Positions 19,290 to 29,506 of a stretch of 53,081 nucleotides of DNA are shown here, piece by piece. The position numbers were made by a program, and so were the translations under genes. The notes under the pieces are model-generated. The model was not told where the DNA came from. It made no database searches and saw nothing but the letters and a program-made list of their open reading frames with translations. The DNA comes from Verrucomicrobiaceae bacterium UBA7681 (GTDB taxonomy: Bacteria; Verrucomicrobiota; Verrucomicrobiia; Verrucomicrobiales; Verrucomicrobiaceae), in contig DLGZ01000060.1 of the NCBI GenBank assembly GCA_002482965.1, positions 1 through 53,081 on the forward strand. The letters run 5' to 3'. Every line of letters begins with the position of its first letter. Position 1 is the stretch's first letter.

Positions 19290-20174
19290 TTACTCCGACA
19301 GCAGCATTTTTTTGGCTGTCAGCAGGTGCTTCTGCTGTTCCGGCGGCAGTTCTGGATATTTCAGTTTCATGCTCTTCATCTCTGCCAGGATCGCGGCGCT
19401 GACAATCAGGCGCATGTTCTTCTTGTCATCCGCCGGGATGACATACCAGGGGCAGTCCTCCGTGGCGGTGACTCGGATGGCGTCTTCATACGCCTCCATG
19501 TATTCCTTCCAGTGGCCGCGCTCGCCCACGTCTCCTTCTTCAAATTTCCAATTCTTGCTGGGCGTGTTGATGCGGGCAAGGAAGCGCTTCTTCTGCTCAT
19601 CCTTCGACACATTGAGAAAGAACTTCAGGATCAGGATGCCGTTGCGGTGGCAGTAGGCCTCGAAGTTGGCGATGTCTTGAAGCCGGTCCTTGAAAAGCTT
19701 GTCGATGTTCTTCGTCGTATGATCGGGCAGGCGCTGAACCTTGGTCACGATCTCAGGATGTACACGACACACCAGCACCTCCTCATAGTAGCTGCGGTTG
19801 AAGATGCCGATGCGTCCTCTTGGCGGCATCACGCGCGAAGTGCGCCACATGAAATCATGATCCAGTTCATCCGCCGTTGGCCGTTTGAACGCATGCACCT
19901 CCACCCCCTGCGTGTTCACACCGCTCATCACATGCTTGATCGTGCTGTCCTTGCCCGCTGCATCCATCGCCTGAAACACCAGCAGCAGCGCCTGCTTGTC
20001 CTGCGCGTACATCTTCTGCTGCAGGTCATCAATCTCCGTGCGGAACTCGGCGATCAGTGACTCATAGTGTGCATCGTCCTTGTACAAATCCTTCACCTTC
20101 GTCTTCGCCTTCTTGATGCGAAAAGGTTTGCCATCAGGCACACGGAAATCATCGAGGTCGAGCTTGAGTTTCAT
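19290..20174 (-). CDS. ppk2: Polyphosphate kinase 2 family protein (polyphosphate:nucleotide phosphotransferase)
   Basis: 294 aa, the usual length for a single-domain PPK2. Walker A is FQAMDAAGKDST (67-78). The lid region contains the FKRPTADELDHDFMWR signature, and Walker B is RIGIFNRSYYEEV (121-133). PPK2 enzymes use polyphosphate to phosphorylate ADP, GDP or AMP, or run in reverse. Sequence alone does not settle class I versus III. Cytosolic, with no signal peptide. The stop codon is 9 bp from the convergent stop of the broken cytochrome gene, and its upstream side is divergent to the LamG/SGNH gene. Confidence 0.92.
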   Translation of the reverse strand: MKLKLDLDDFRVPDGKPFRIKKAKTKVKDLYKDDAHYESLIAEFRTEIDDLQQKMYAQDKQALLLVFQAMDAAGKDSTIKHVMSGVNTQGVEVHAFKRPTADELDHDFMWRTSRVMPPRGRIGIFNRSYYEEVLVCRVHPEIVTKVQRLPDHTTKNIDKLFKDRLQDIANFEAYCHRNGILILKFFLNVSKDEQKKRFLARINTPSKNWKFEEGDVGERGHWKEYMEAYEDAIRVTATEDCPWYVIPADDKKNMRLIVSAAILAEMKSMKLKYPELPPEQQKHLLTAKKMLLSE

Positions 20175-20271
20175 AAGATAAAAAGGGGATCATCGCAGGA
20201 TTACAGCAATGCCCCCCGATGAACAGAACGAACTGCAAGAAGGCGACCATCCCGCCTGTTTTTTCAGTTCC

Positions 20272-21714
20272 ATGCTCCTCCGTCTTCTTTTCGGCATCCA
20301 CCTCATGCTCCTTGCCAGCGCCATGGCGCAGGTGGGCAGCGGCTCATCGGATATTGAAAAAGGGCTGGTGGCGAAGTGGGACGGAACGATGCCGCTGGAC
20401 GCTGACAAACCGCTAAAGTTGCCGAATCCGACACAAGAAATGAAGCTGGAGGACTTCGCTGTCACGTTTGCTTTTCGCGTCGAAGCACCCCCGGATGTCG
20501 AACATGGCAGCCCCATTTTGACATTCGGCAACGAAACGCAAAAGCCGCTCATCTACTGGCATCTTGGCGCCACAGGTATCGGAATCACCATCGAAGGACA
20601 TGGCCTCGTGCATTCAGTTCCAATTCCCCAGCCTGTGCCCGGCCATTGGTGGCACGTAGTACTCAATGTGAAGCGGGATTCCAAACAGGCACAGTCAGGC
20701 ATTTGGTTGAATGGTGTTGAACTGAACTCCTGGCGTGAAGCGCCTGGTCCTCTCGTGCTCACCCAGGCTTTGTTTGAACCTGACCGCCAGATCGCCAATC
20801 TGCGCCTCTACAACCGCGCTCTCACACGCCCGGAAATTCTCGAACTCGCGGCGCTGCCACCAGTTGCGGAATTGAAACCCAAGCTGCCACCATTTGCCCA
20901 AACCACGGGCATCATGACGAATGAAGTCATCGCCGTTCTGGGTGGTACCGAAGCCGTGGCCGTGATCGAGGATGGCACCCTGGAGGCGCTGCTGGTGACG
21001 CAGTTCCACAGCAGTCGCGTGAAATTGCGCGATCTAACTTGGGAGGCCGACACCGTCTTCCGCCAGGATCGCCCAATGAATTTCGGCAGCATGAAGCAGC
21101 AGCTCGAACGATCCAGGGCCACTGCCGCCATCCTGATGTTCGGACGCCAGGAGTGTCTGGAACGTGGTGAGAGCGGGCTGGCTGAATTTAAAGCTGCGCT
21201 GGAGAAACTGGTGGCCACTTGCGCCGAAGTGACACCACGCATCGTTCTGGTGCAGCCGCTTGCGTTTGAGGGAGAACTGGCGCAGCAAAACGCAGCCTTG
21301 AAAAAGTATGTGAAGGTCATCGCCGAGGTGGCCAAGGCGCATGGCGCATTGTTTGCAGCACAGCACATCCCGTTGCAACCCGGCTCCACACGTGACGGAT
21401 TGAATCTGACTTCCACCGGCGCTGCTCAGCTTGGCAAGAGCGTGGCCCAGCTTTGGAGTGGCGCTTTAGAACCACCCGATGCGCGGTTGAAGTCACTCAT
21501 CCAGCAGAAGAACACCCTGTGGCATCGCTACTGGCGTCCGGCAAACTGGGCCTTCCTGCATGGCGACCGCACCGCACAACCCAGCAGCCGCAATCATCTG
21601 GACCCAACCCAGCGCTGGTTTCCCAGCGAACTGGAGCAGTATCTGCCGCTGATTGAAGCAAAGGAGAGCGAGATAGCGCAACGGGCGAACGATCTGGGAG
21701 GAAAGCTGCCATGA
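20272..21714 (+). CDS. Secreted LamG-like plus degenerate SGNH/GDSL-fold protein
   Basis: 480 aa from the ATG at 20272, which gives a clean signal peptide (MLLRLLFGIHLMLLASAMAQ); the frame is open further upstream. Residues of about 45-205 form a concanavalin-A/LamG-like beta-sandwich (SPILTFG, WWHVVLNVKRD, LRLYNRALTRPEIL), usually a sugar- or polymer-binding fold. Residues of about 215-410 follow the SGNH hydrolase layout, but block I reads GGTEAV instead of GDSxT and the final block reads DGLN instead of DGxH. The nucleophile and the catalytic His therefore seem to be missing. The stop overlaps the next gene's start (ATGA), so it is translated with the cytochrome-dehydrogenase and is probably its partner in a periplasmic complex (inference). 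Confidence 0.75.
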   Translation: MLLRLLFGIHLMLLASAMAQVGSGSSDIEKGLVAKWDGTMPLDADKPLKLPNPTQEMKLEDFAVTFAFRVEAPPDVEHGSPILTFGNETQKPLIYWHLGATGIGITIEGHGLVHSVPIPQPVPGHWWHVVLNVKRDSKQAQSGIWLNGVELNSWREAPGPLVLTQALFEPDRQIANLRLYNRALTRPEILELAALPPVAELKPKLPPFAQTTGIMTNEVIAVLGGTEAVAVIEDGTLEALLVTQFHSSRVKLRDLTWEADTVFRQDRPMNFGSMKQQLERSRATAAILMFGRQECLERGESGLAEFKAALEKLVATCAEVTPRIVLVQPLAFEGELAQQNAALKKYVKVIAEVAKAHGALFAAQHIPLQPGSTRDGLNLTSTGAAQLGKSVAQLWSGALEPPDARLKSLIQQKNTLWHRYWRPANWAFLHGDRTAQPSSRNHLDPTQRWFPSELEQYLPLIEAKESEIAQRANDLGGKLP

Positions 21715-24700
21715 AAAAAGTAATCCTGAGCTTCAGCTCGTTCTGGTTCTGTTTGATCAGCATCACCTTCGCGCAGCAACCTGCCAAAAAGAAAGGCATC
21801 TCCGTCGGCGAGCCACCCACGGACCATTCACCCGAAGCAGAGTTGAAGTCCTTCAAAGTCCTCGATGGTTTCGAAGTGAACCTCTTTGCCAGCGAAGCAG
21901 ACGGAATTCCGAATCCAATCGCGATCCGCTGGGATGAGCGCGGGCGCTTGTGGGTGCTGCAAACAAGTGATTACCCCCAGGCGCAGCCAGGTGCAGTTTC
22001 AGATGACAAGATCATCATTCTTGAAGACACGGATCACGACGGACGCGCAGATAAAAGCACCGTCTTTGCTGGAGGTTTGAGCCAGCCCATGGGCATGGAG
22101 CTCGCACCGCGAGATGCGGGCGTGAAATCGCCCAACGGACACTCGGTGTATGTCGGCGAAGGCGAGAAACTGTGGCTCATGCACGATGATGACGGCGATG
22201 ACCATGTGGACCGCCGCGAGGTGGTACTGCGTGGCTTCGGCACAGGAGATACCCATCAGTGCCTGAACAGTTTCATCTGGGCGCCAGATGGTGCGCTTGT
22301 AATGCATCAAGGGCTGCACTGCTACTCGCGCGTGACGACGGCGCTCGGCACCAAGACACTCTACGGCGCAGGCTTCTGGCACTACTACCCGAAGAGCGGA
22401 CGGCTGAACCCCTATCCCACCGGCATGCCGCTGAATGCCTGGGGCACAGCCTTCACAAAATGGGGCCAGCCGATCATGGTGGCGGGCGCAGCAGGCATGT
22501 TCTGGGCACGGCCCATGGAGGTCAGCACCTCGCTCATTGAGAACGCGGATGAGAGCCGGGAACGCAAAGACACGCAGGGGCATGGCATTCCGCACTTCCT
22601 GCTGGAGCGATTCCAACTGCCCTACAGCGGTCAAATCATCAAGACCGACGGCCTGCGGAAGTTCTGCGGCATCGACATCGTCGGCAACTCACACTGGCCG
22701 GAGCCGATGCAGGAGGAAATCATCAGCGGCGGCTTCTTTGAGAACGCCGTGTATCGCTACAAGCTCGTCCCTGACCCGGAGTTCCCCAGCGGCATGCAGG
22801 CCATTGAGCAGCCCCCGCTCATCACCAGCGACAACGTGGCCTTCCGCCCCATCGACATCCGCTTCGGTCCCGAAGGCGCGCTCTACATCGCCGACTGGTA
22901 CGACCCAATCATCGGCCACTATCAGGCAAGCTTCCGCCATCCGAATCGCGATGCAAAGCATGGAAGGATCTGGCGGGTCACTGTTAAGGGTGGAAAACTG
23001 TCATCTCGGATTGATGAACTACTGGCATTGAAGTCTGGAATAGAGTCATCCCGTGAGCGGACTCGATCCGATGCCGCGAAGCTGTTGGGATTGTCTGCAT
23101 TTGGTGAAAACCGATGGGAGTCCTATCAAGCCAAACGCCTGCTCCGCTCCTTACCCCCAGAAACGGCCATAGGAGCTGTGAGCTGGTGGCTGGGGATAGA
23201 GGACTCAACCACCCCCCGAATGCCGCCCAATCCCTCTGCGGAGACCAGGCGTGAGATTGAAAAAGTGATCGCAGGTGAAGAGCAGTCCACCAACGCGGAA
23301 CTCTGGAAGATCACGCAAACAGCCGAATGGTTTGAGCAAATGAAGTATTCACCGCCGCCATTGGATGCCTCAGAGCCTGGCATTCGGGCCTATGCCACAC
23401 ACACAATTGGAACTTGGGCGAGTGAAATGCCGAACGCCATCAATCTGATCGAAAGCAGAACTATGGACGATTCGCCCCTCGTTCGGCTCGAATCCGTCGT
23501 TGCGGCTGCGAAAGTTCAGTCGCCTGAAGCGATCAGGGTGGCGTTGAAGGTGCTCGACAAGCCGATGGACAGTTTCATTGAGCGGGCGCTGTGGCTGGCG
23601 GTGCATGCGACGGCACCGCAGTGGAAGAAGCCGCCGTTTGCGATTTTGAATTCACTGCCGCCGAAGCATCTGGCGTTTTTGGTGGAAAAGGATGGCAGCG
23701 CGGAGCTGCTGGGCGTGGTGCGCACGATGCTGACGGCCCAAGGGGAGTCGATGTCAGCCGAGACACGGCGCGGGCTGGTGGAGGCATTGGTGCGTAAAGG
23801 GGAACCCCATGACATGCTGCTGGCCCTGAAACTGGGCATGAAGGATCAGGCGGTGCTGCAAGATCTGGCGGCTGCTGCGGCGCAACGGAGTGGCAAGGCA
23901 CCCGAAGGAGCCGAAGCTCTAGTGATGGGAATTTTTCAGAGTGGAACTGAGGAGCAGCAAGCTGCGGCATGTGCACTGGCGGGGACGTGGCGTTTAAAGA
24001 GTGCTGCGGGCGTCATTCGTGGGCTGCTGAAAGCAGGCGAAGGTTCACGCACTGCAGCCCTGACGGCTCTCGCGCGATTGGGCGAGCCGGTAGAGACATT
24101 TGCGCCGTGGGTAAACGATATGAAGCAATCCTGGAAGGTGCGTGTAGCAGCCCTCACGGCGGTGGCGGAAAAAAAGCCAGCGCTAGCAGGTCAGCTTGCA
24201 GCCGCAGAGCTGGCGAGCATCGCAGATGCGGACACGATGAGGGGCTGGCTCACGCCGCTATTGGCGCGGGATGCGGCGGTGGCGGCACTTGCACAGGCGC
24301 TCGATGCGCAGCCATGTTCAGCCGAAGCCGCAAAGTTGGCGATGACGACGCTAACCGCTGCGGGTCGAGGCGATGCGGTGCTGACGACGGCCTTTGGCAA
24401 AATTTTGGGCGTGAAGAACACCGTGCCTGCCTATGACGCAGCCTGGGTCGCGGCTTTGGCGGCAGAAGTGAAAAGCGGCGGCGATGCTGGGAAGGGGAAG
24501 ACTGTTTTCAATGCACCACTGTCCGGCTGCATTGCGTGTCACAAGATCGGCGGGCAGGGCGGTATTGTGGGACCGGAACTGGATGCGGTGGGACGTGGTG
24601 TTCCTGTGGAACTGCTTATCGAAGCCGTGGTGTGGCCGAACCGGCAGATCAAAGAGGGCTATGTGGCGACCACGCTGACCCTGAAGGACGGACGCCGTCT

Positions 24701-24899
24701 GCAAGGTTACAAAGTGAGCGAGGCAGGGGGCGAACTGCAGTTGCGCGATCTTTTGGGCGGACAGGTGAGCCGTTTTACCGCCGCGCAGATTCAGGAAAAA
24801 CAGGAGGCAGGCTCGCTGATGCCTGAAGGACTGATCATGAACATGACCCGCGAGGAGTTGCGAGATTTGATCGCGTATCTCGCAGGGTTGGGGAGGTAG
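21711..24899 (+). CDS. PVC-type membrane-bound dehydrogenase with HEAT repeats and C-terminal cytochrome c domain
   Basis: 1,062 aa and intact. N-terminal signal peptide (about 1-22). The sugar/alcohol-dehydrogenase-like beta-propeller lies at about 45-430 (FEVNLFASEADGIPNPIAIRWDERGRLWVLQT, LEDTDHDGRADKSTVFAGGL, GPEGALYIADWYDP). An Ala/Leu-rich HEAT-like superhelix spans about 480-900. A mono-haem domain has C940-I-A-C943-H944 followed by GPELDAVGRG, and a Met near the C-terminus that could be the distal ligand. This layout matches the putative haem-binding and membrane-bound dehydrogenase families first defined in Pirellula and Verrucomicrobium. Likely function: periplasmic oxidation of a carbohydrate or alcohol with electrons passed to the respiratory chain; substrate unknown. 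Overlaps the upstream LamG/SGNH gene by 4 bp and ends at a strong bidirectional terminator. Confidence 0.9.
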   Translation: MKKVILSFSSFWFCLISITFAQQPAKKKGISVGEPPTDHSPEAELKSFKVLDGFEVNLFASEADGIPNPIAIRWDERGRLWVLQTSDYPQAQPGAVSDDKIIILEDTDHDGRADKSTVFAGGLSQPMGMELAPRDAGVKSPNGHSVYVGEGEKLWLMHDDDGDDHVDRREVVLRGFGTGDTHQCLNSFIWAPDGALVMHQGLHCYSRVTTALGTKTLYGAGFWHYYPKSGRLNPYPTGMPLNAWGTAFTKWGQPIMVAGAAGMFWARPMEVSTSLIENADESRERKDTQGHGIPHFLLERFQLPYSGQIIKTDGLRKFCGIDIVGNSHWPEPMQEEIISGGFFENAVYRYKLVPDPEFPSGMQAIEQPPLITSDNVAFRPIDIRFGPEGALYIADWYDPIIGHYQASFRHPNRDAKHGRIWRVTVKGGKLSSRIDELLALKSGIESSRERTRSDAAKLLGLSAFGENRWESYQAKRLLRSLPPETAIGAVSWWLGIEDSTTPRMPPNPSAETRREIEKVIAGEEQSTNAELWKITQTAEWFEQMKYSPPPLDASEPGIRAYATHTIGTWASEMPNAINLIESRTMDDSPLVRLESVVAAAKVQSPEAIRVALKVLDKPMDSFIERALWLAVHATAPQWKKPPFAILNSLPPKHLAFLVEKDGSAELLGVVRTMLTAQGESMSAETRRGLVEALVRKGEPHDMLLALKLGMKDQAVLQDLAAAAAQRSGKAPEGAEALVMGIFQSGTEEQQAAACALAGTWRLKSAAGVIRGLLKAGEGSRTAALTALARLGEPVETFAPWVNDMKQSWKVRVAALTAVAEKKPALAGQLAAAELASIADADTMRGWLTPLLARDAAVAALAQALDAQPCSAEAAKLAMTTLTAAGRGDAVLTTAFGKILGVKNTVPAYDAAWVAALAAEVKSGGDAGKGKTVFNAPLSGCIACHKIGGQGGIVGPELDAVGRGVPVELLIEAVVWPNRQIKEGYVATTLTLKDGRRLQGYKVSEAGGELQLRDLLGGQVSRFTAAQIQEKQEAGSLMPEGLIMNMTREELRDLIAYLAGLGR

Positions 24900-24920
24900 G
24901 AGGCGAGTGACGAGGGCACA

Positions 24921-24950
24921 AAAAAGGGCGGGGATGAACCCGCCCTTTTA
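24921..24950. terminator. Bidirectional intrinsic terminator between the cytochrome gene and rpsU
   Basis: Perfect 11-bp stem AAAAGGGCGGG / CCCGCCCTTTT with a 6-nt loop. The minus-strand reading (for rpsU) is followed by six T residues, the plus-strand reading by four. It lies 22 bp after the plus-strand stop and 24 bp after the minus-strand stop. Confidence 0.9.
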
Positions 24951-24973
24951 AATATTCTTTTCCCTATGCCGAA

Positions 24974-25207
24974 TTATGCGGAAACAGGAGACTCGGGAGC
25001 GCCGGGGGCCTTTGGAAGGGTGAAGCGATAGCGGATCTTGCCACGCTTGGCAGAAGCACGGGCTTTGCGCTTGGTGCGTTCTTTCGGCGTCTCATGCGCG
25101 CGCAGGCGGCGGACTTCTTCAAGGATGCCATCCATTTCGAGGCGGGTCTTGAGGCGTTTGAGAGCGCGGTCAACGGGCTCGCCTTTGCGGATCTGAATTT
25201 CGGTCAT
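24974..25207 (-). CDS. rpsU: 30S ribosomal protein bS21
   Basis: 77 aa, rich in Lys and Arg. It shows the bS21 pattern: the N-terminal strand MTEIQIRKGEPVDRALKRLK, then EVRRLRAHETPKERTKRKARASAKR. bS21 sits near the anti-Shine-Dalgarno end of 16S rRNA and helps initiation. The C-terminal tail (PKAPGAPESPVSA) is a short extension. It follows purA on the same strand after 75 bp and ends at the shared terminator. Confidence 0.93.
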   Translation of the reverse strand: MTEIQIRKGEPVDRALKRLKTRLEMDGILEEVRRLRAHETPKERTKRKARASAKRGKIRYRFTLPKAPGAPESPVSA

Positions 25208-25282
25208 AAACGGGTCTAGGTGGTTTGGGAAAAGGGGTGTGAAAGTAGGGGAATGAGGGCGGTCGTCAAATGGAATATAGCC

Positions 25283-26554
<1,272 letters not shown>

Positions 26555-26695
26555 GGATTCTTTTCTTGAAATGGCGGCATGATGAAGCCGCAAGGGTTGT
26601 TTTCATGACGCGCAGGCCGTACCATGGCAGCCGGAAGGACCGCTGGAGTGCTCCGAACGGGAGCCGGGATCGCTAGCGCGTGCTTTGTGTCAGTC

Positions 26696-27196
26696 TCAGG
26701 ATACTCCCATTTGATTGGCGAAATAAACGGCAGCACCGCATGCCAGCAGGCCGACAACACCGAGCAGGGTGAGCAGGGCGCCACCAGGATTTTTTTGCTT
26801 CACCTTCGGACCAAAGCCCGTGCGCAGACGACCATTGTAAGGGGCGCTGCCATAGCCGCTGGATGGAGTGGAGATCGTGGCGGTCTGGTTGGAATAAGCT
26901 TCTTCTCCGCCATCGCCGAGGAACACGCAGTTCACATTGCCCAGCTGAAACGCAGCTCCAGAAGCGAGATTGATGTTTTCGACGCGGGAACCGCCGACTT
27001 TGGTGCCGTTCGTGGAGCCAAGGTCGGTGAACGTCCAGGAACTGCCGTCGAATGCAAACTCACCGTGATGACTGGAGACGGAATCGTCAGCGATGATGAG
27101 CTGGTTGTCATCAGCACGCCCCACGGACATGCGTTCGGCGTCGAGTTCGAGGGCGCCGGAGGCACCTTCAGGAGTGGTGAATTGAATACGCGGCAT
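26696..27196 (-). CDS. FHA-domain protein with C-terminal membrane anchor
   Basis: 166 aa. A forkhead-associated domain fills about residues 1-95, with the phosphothreonine-recognition residues in place (SVGRADDN, SVSSHHGEF, DLGSTNGTKV). A Ser/Thr/Gly-rich linker follows, then one transmembrane helix (LLTLLGVVGLLACGAAVYFA) close to the C-terminus, so the FHA head should face the cytosol as a tail-anchored protein. It probably binds a phosphothreonine partner made by a Ser/Thr kinase encoded elsewhere; none is in this window. Same strand as purA, about 140 bp upstream of it. Confidence 0.88.
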   Translation of the reverse strand: MPRIQFTTPEGASGALELDAERMSVGRADDNQLIIADDSVSSHHGEFAFDGSSWTFTDLGSTNGTKVGGSRVENINLASGAAFQLGNVNCVFLGDGGEEAYSNQTATISTPSSGYGSAPYNGRLRTGFGPKVKQKNPGGALLTLLGVVGLLACGAAVYFANQMGVS

Positions 27197-27316
27197 AACA
27201 GAGCAGTTCTAGCAGGCCGGGGCAGGGGAGGCAAGAGGGATTCACGGCAGATGGCTGCGGGCTTGCGCGGGCGGGCGTTCTTGCTAGGAAGGCAGTCAAC
27301 CATCCCCGCCACCCTC

Positions 27317-27763
27317 GTGACCCAAATTTTTGAAATCCTCGGTAAATTCGACACTGAAAGCGACTGTCACAAGCTGCTGTACGCTCCCCACCCGCTGCCG
27401 CTGAAGTATCGCGAGGGGCGTGTGTACAAGATCGATTTCGAGGGGGATGAGGCGGCGCTGAAGGCTTTTGTGGACAAGGTTTTGATCGATTCCATCAGCC
27501 AGGAGGCCCGCATAGGTGGCCAGCCTGCATTTGAAAAAGCCGCCTTTGTGCTCGAATACGGAATGAAAGGTGCGGCTCTGGATCTGGAAAAAGAAATGAT
27601 CCTCAATTATTACCGCAGCACTGAGAATCCGGGTTTTGAGATCAAGAAGCTGACCCTGCGGACCCGGATTTATGTCTTTGGCGAAGGTGCCGAGCCGGCG
27701 CAGTTCGTGCGTGACATTGTGAATCCTGCAATCCACACGCACGAGGTACTTAAGGCTGCCTGA
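27317..27763 (+). CDS. Conserved-looking hypothetical protein
   Basis: 148 aa if translation starts at the GTG at 27317; an in-frame ATG at 27251 would add 22 residues. The frame continues far upstream, but there it lies antisense to the FHA gene and is low-complexity, so I exclude that part. The body is a mixed alpha/beta sequence (IFEILGKFDTESDCHKLLYAPHPLPLKYREGRVYKIDFEGD) without a signal peptide or membrane segment. No family recognised. Positioned 34 bp before the acyltransferase-like gene, possibly co-transcribed. The start is uncertain because neither candidate has a well-spaced ribosome-binding site. Confidence 0.6.
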   Translation: MTQIFEILGKFDTESDCHKLLYAPHPLPLKYREGRVYKIDFEGDEAALKAFVDKVLIDSISQEARIGGQPAFEKAAFVLEYGMKGAALDLEKEMILNYYRSTENPGFEIKKLTLRTRIYVFGEGAEPAQFVRDIVNPAIHTHEVLKAA

Positions 27764-27797
27764 TCAGTACCTGCATGGCTTTCGATAGCAGGCCTGC

Positions 27798-29036
27798 ATG
27801 AACGGCGTTTGTGGTTGCTCCATGAACCCGACCTCTTCAAACCAACGTCTCCTGTCCCTCGATGCTTTTCGAGGGTTCATCATGCTGCTGATGGCCTCTG
27901 GGGGCTTTGGCATTGTGCAGATGGCAGCGGCTCATCCAGGGAGCATTTGGGAGTTCATAAAGCCGCAGTTTGCGCATCAGACCTGGCAGGGCTGCTCCTT
28001 GTGGGATCTGATTCAGCCTAGCTTTATGTTCATGGTGGGCGTGGCAGTGCCGTTTTCGTATGCCAAGCGGCGTGAGCACGGGCAGTCGTTTTTTGGCATG
28101 GCCTGGCATGCGCTCACGCGTTCGGTGCTGCTGGTGGCGTTGGGGGTGCTGCTGGCCACGCATGCCGGAGACAAGCACACGGTGTTTCTGTTTACCAACG
28201 TGCTGGCGCAGATCGGGCTCGGCTACTTCCTGCTCTTTCTGTTCTCACGCATGGGCTGGGAATACATGATCTCAGCGATCATTCTGATTTTGGCGGGCTA
28301 CACCTGGTTCTTCATCGAGCACCCTTTGCCATCGTCGTTGGATCTCGCCGCCATCGCGGGAATGAAAGGCACGGAGCAGGCGATACTGCCGGGCTTTGCC
28401 GGGCATTGGGACATTCATACAAATGCAGCAGCTGCGTTTGACCGCTGGTTTCTCAATCTGCTGCCCCGGGAGCAGGCGTACCAGTATACCTCTGGCGGCT
28501 ATCAGACGCTGAACTTCATCCCAGCGCTCGCCACCATGCTCGGTGGTGCGGTCACCGGGGACTTTCTGATGCGCAGCCTGAAAACAGAGCGTGGCAGGTG
28601 CAGCACGCTGCTGGTCACCGGCATCCTGTTGGTGGTGGCGGGCACGGCACTTGATTTCAAGATCCTGCCGGTGGTGGGGGCGCAGCTGGATCAGTACACG
28701 CTGCTGCCAGTGGTGAAGCGCATCTGGACGCCCTCATGGACCATCCTGAGCGGTGGCTGGGTGCTCATCCTGCTTTCGGTCTTTTACTGGCTGGTAGAGG
28801 TCCTCGGCATGCGGCGTCTGGTTTACCCACTGGTGGTCGTGGGCATGAACAGCATCGTGATCTATCTGCTGCACAGCTTGTGCGCGGGCTGGATCAACGA
28901 TAATCTGCACAAGCACCTGCCAGAGACGGCCTTTCCAGCGTATTGGGCACCGGTCATCGAGAGTTGTAGTGTGCTTTTTGTGCTTTGGCTGATCTGCTGG
29001 TGGCTGTATAAACAGAAGGCCTTTATCAAACTGTGA
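27798..29036 (+). CDS. Multi-pass acyltransferase-like membrane protein (DUF5009/HGSNAT-like)
   Basis: 412 aa with about ten hydrophobic segments. The N-terminal signature RLLSLDAFRGFIMLLMASGG and the later LWDLIQPSFMFMVGVAVPFS match the family that includes bacterial DUF5009 proteins and human heparan-alpha-glucosaminide N-acetyltransferase. The family is thought to move acyl groups across a membrane onto sugars. The C-terminal VGMNSIVIYLLHSL motif also fits. An internal Met at 27822 is an alternative start closer to the conserved region. The stop overlaps the next gene's GTG start (GTGA). Substrate not predictable. Confidence 0.82.
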   Translation: MNGVCGCSMNPTSSNQRLLSLDAFRGFIMLLMASGGFGIVQMAAAHPGSIWEFIKPQFAHQTWQGCSLWDLIQPSFMFMVGVAVPFSYAKRREHGQSFFGMAWHALTRSVLLVALGVLLATHAGDKHTVFLFTNVLAQIGLGYFLLFLFSRMGWEYMISAIILILAGYTWFFIEHPLPSSLDLAAIAGMKGTEQAILPGFAGHWDIHTNAAAAFDRWFLNLLPREQAYQYTSGGYQTLNFIPALATMLGGAVTGDFLMRSLKTERGRCSTLLVTGILLVVAGTALDFKILPVVGAQLDQYTLLPVVKRIWTPSWTILSGGWVLILLSVFYWLVEVLGMRRLVYPLVVVGMNSIVIYLLHSLCAGWINDNLHKHLPETAFPAYWAPVIESCSVLFVLWLICWWLYKQKAFIKL

Positions 29037-29506
29037 TCCCCCGATTTTTTTCTCTCGCCGCCATCGCCTGTCTCGCCGCTTGTCAGCACAAGCAGGACAC
29101 CACCACGCCCGCGCGCAATCTGGAGGAAGAGTCGCGCTTGCACAAAGCCGGGCTCATCCTGCTGCCGGACCTGCAGCATGCCAGCGCCTGGGAAAAACTC
29201 ATTCACGCGGACATGGGAGTGCCCGCGAGCAAGATCGAGGTGGTGGCGGGTCCGGGCTTCACCACGGTGACCATCAGAGATCTCAAGAACCGGGCTGATG
29301 TCGAGGGCGTTGCCCAGGAATTGCGTGCGATTGCTGAGAAGAAGCCGGAGACGTTTGGCGTGACGAAGGTGGAGGTGCGGCTCAACAACGCTGCGGCCAC
29401 GATCAATCCCTTTGTGCTGCCCACGGAGGCAGCGCCTGCCACGCCTACTCCGGGCTCGGTTCTCCCAACGCTTTCATTACCGCCGCTCCGCATCGACGGC
29501 CGCTGA
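29033..29506 (+). CDS. Small putative lipoprotein
   Basis: 157 aa with a GTG start overlapping the preceding stop. A short hydrophobic signal ends in a lipobox (LAAC, Cys17), so it is probably lipid-anchored. The middle (about 60-120) is an alpha/beta domain (KIEVVAGPGFTTVTIRDLKNRADVEGVAQELRAI) that resembles small secretion- or BON-like folds, but I cannot assign it. The C-terminus is Pro/Thr/Ala-rich. Its last 62 bp overlap the 3' end of the convergent FAD oxidoreductase gene. Confidence 0.7.
   Translation: MIPRFFSLAAIACLAACQHKQDTTTPARNLEEESRLHKAGLILLPDLQHASAWEKLIHADMGVPASKIEVVAGPGFTTVTIRDLKNRADVEGVAQELRAIAEKKPETFGVTKVEVRLNNAAATINPFVLPTEAAPATPTPGSVLPTLSLPPLRIDGR

Noticed and set aside
26624..27316. 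Upstream extension of the plus-strand hypothetical gene
   Set aside because: Runs antisense through the FHA gene and has no protein-like organisation; only the part after 27317 is supported.
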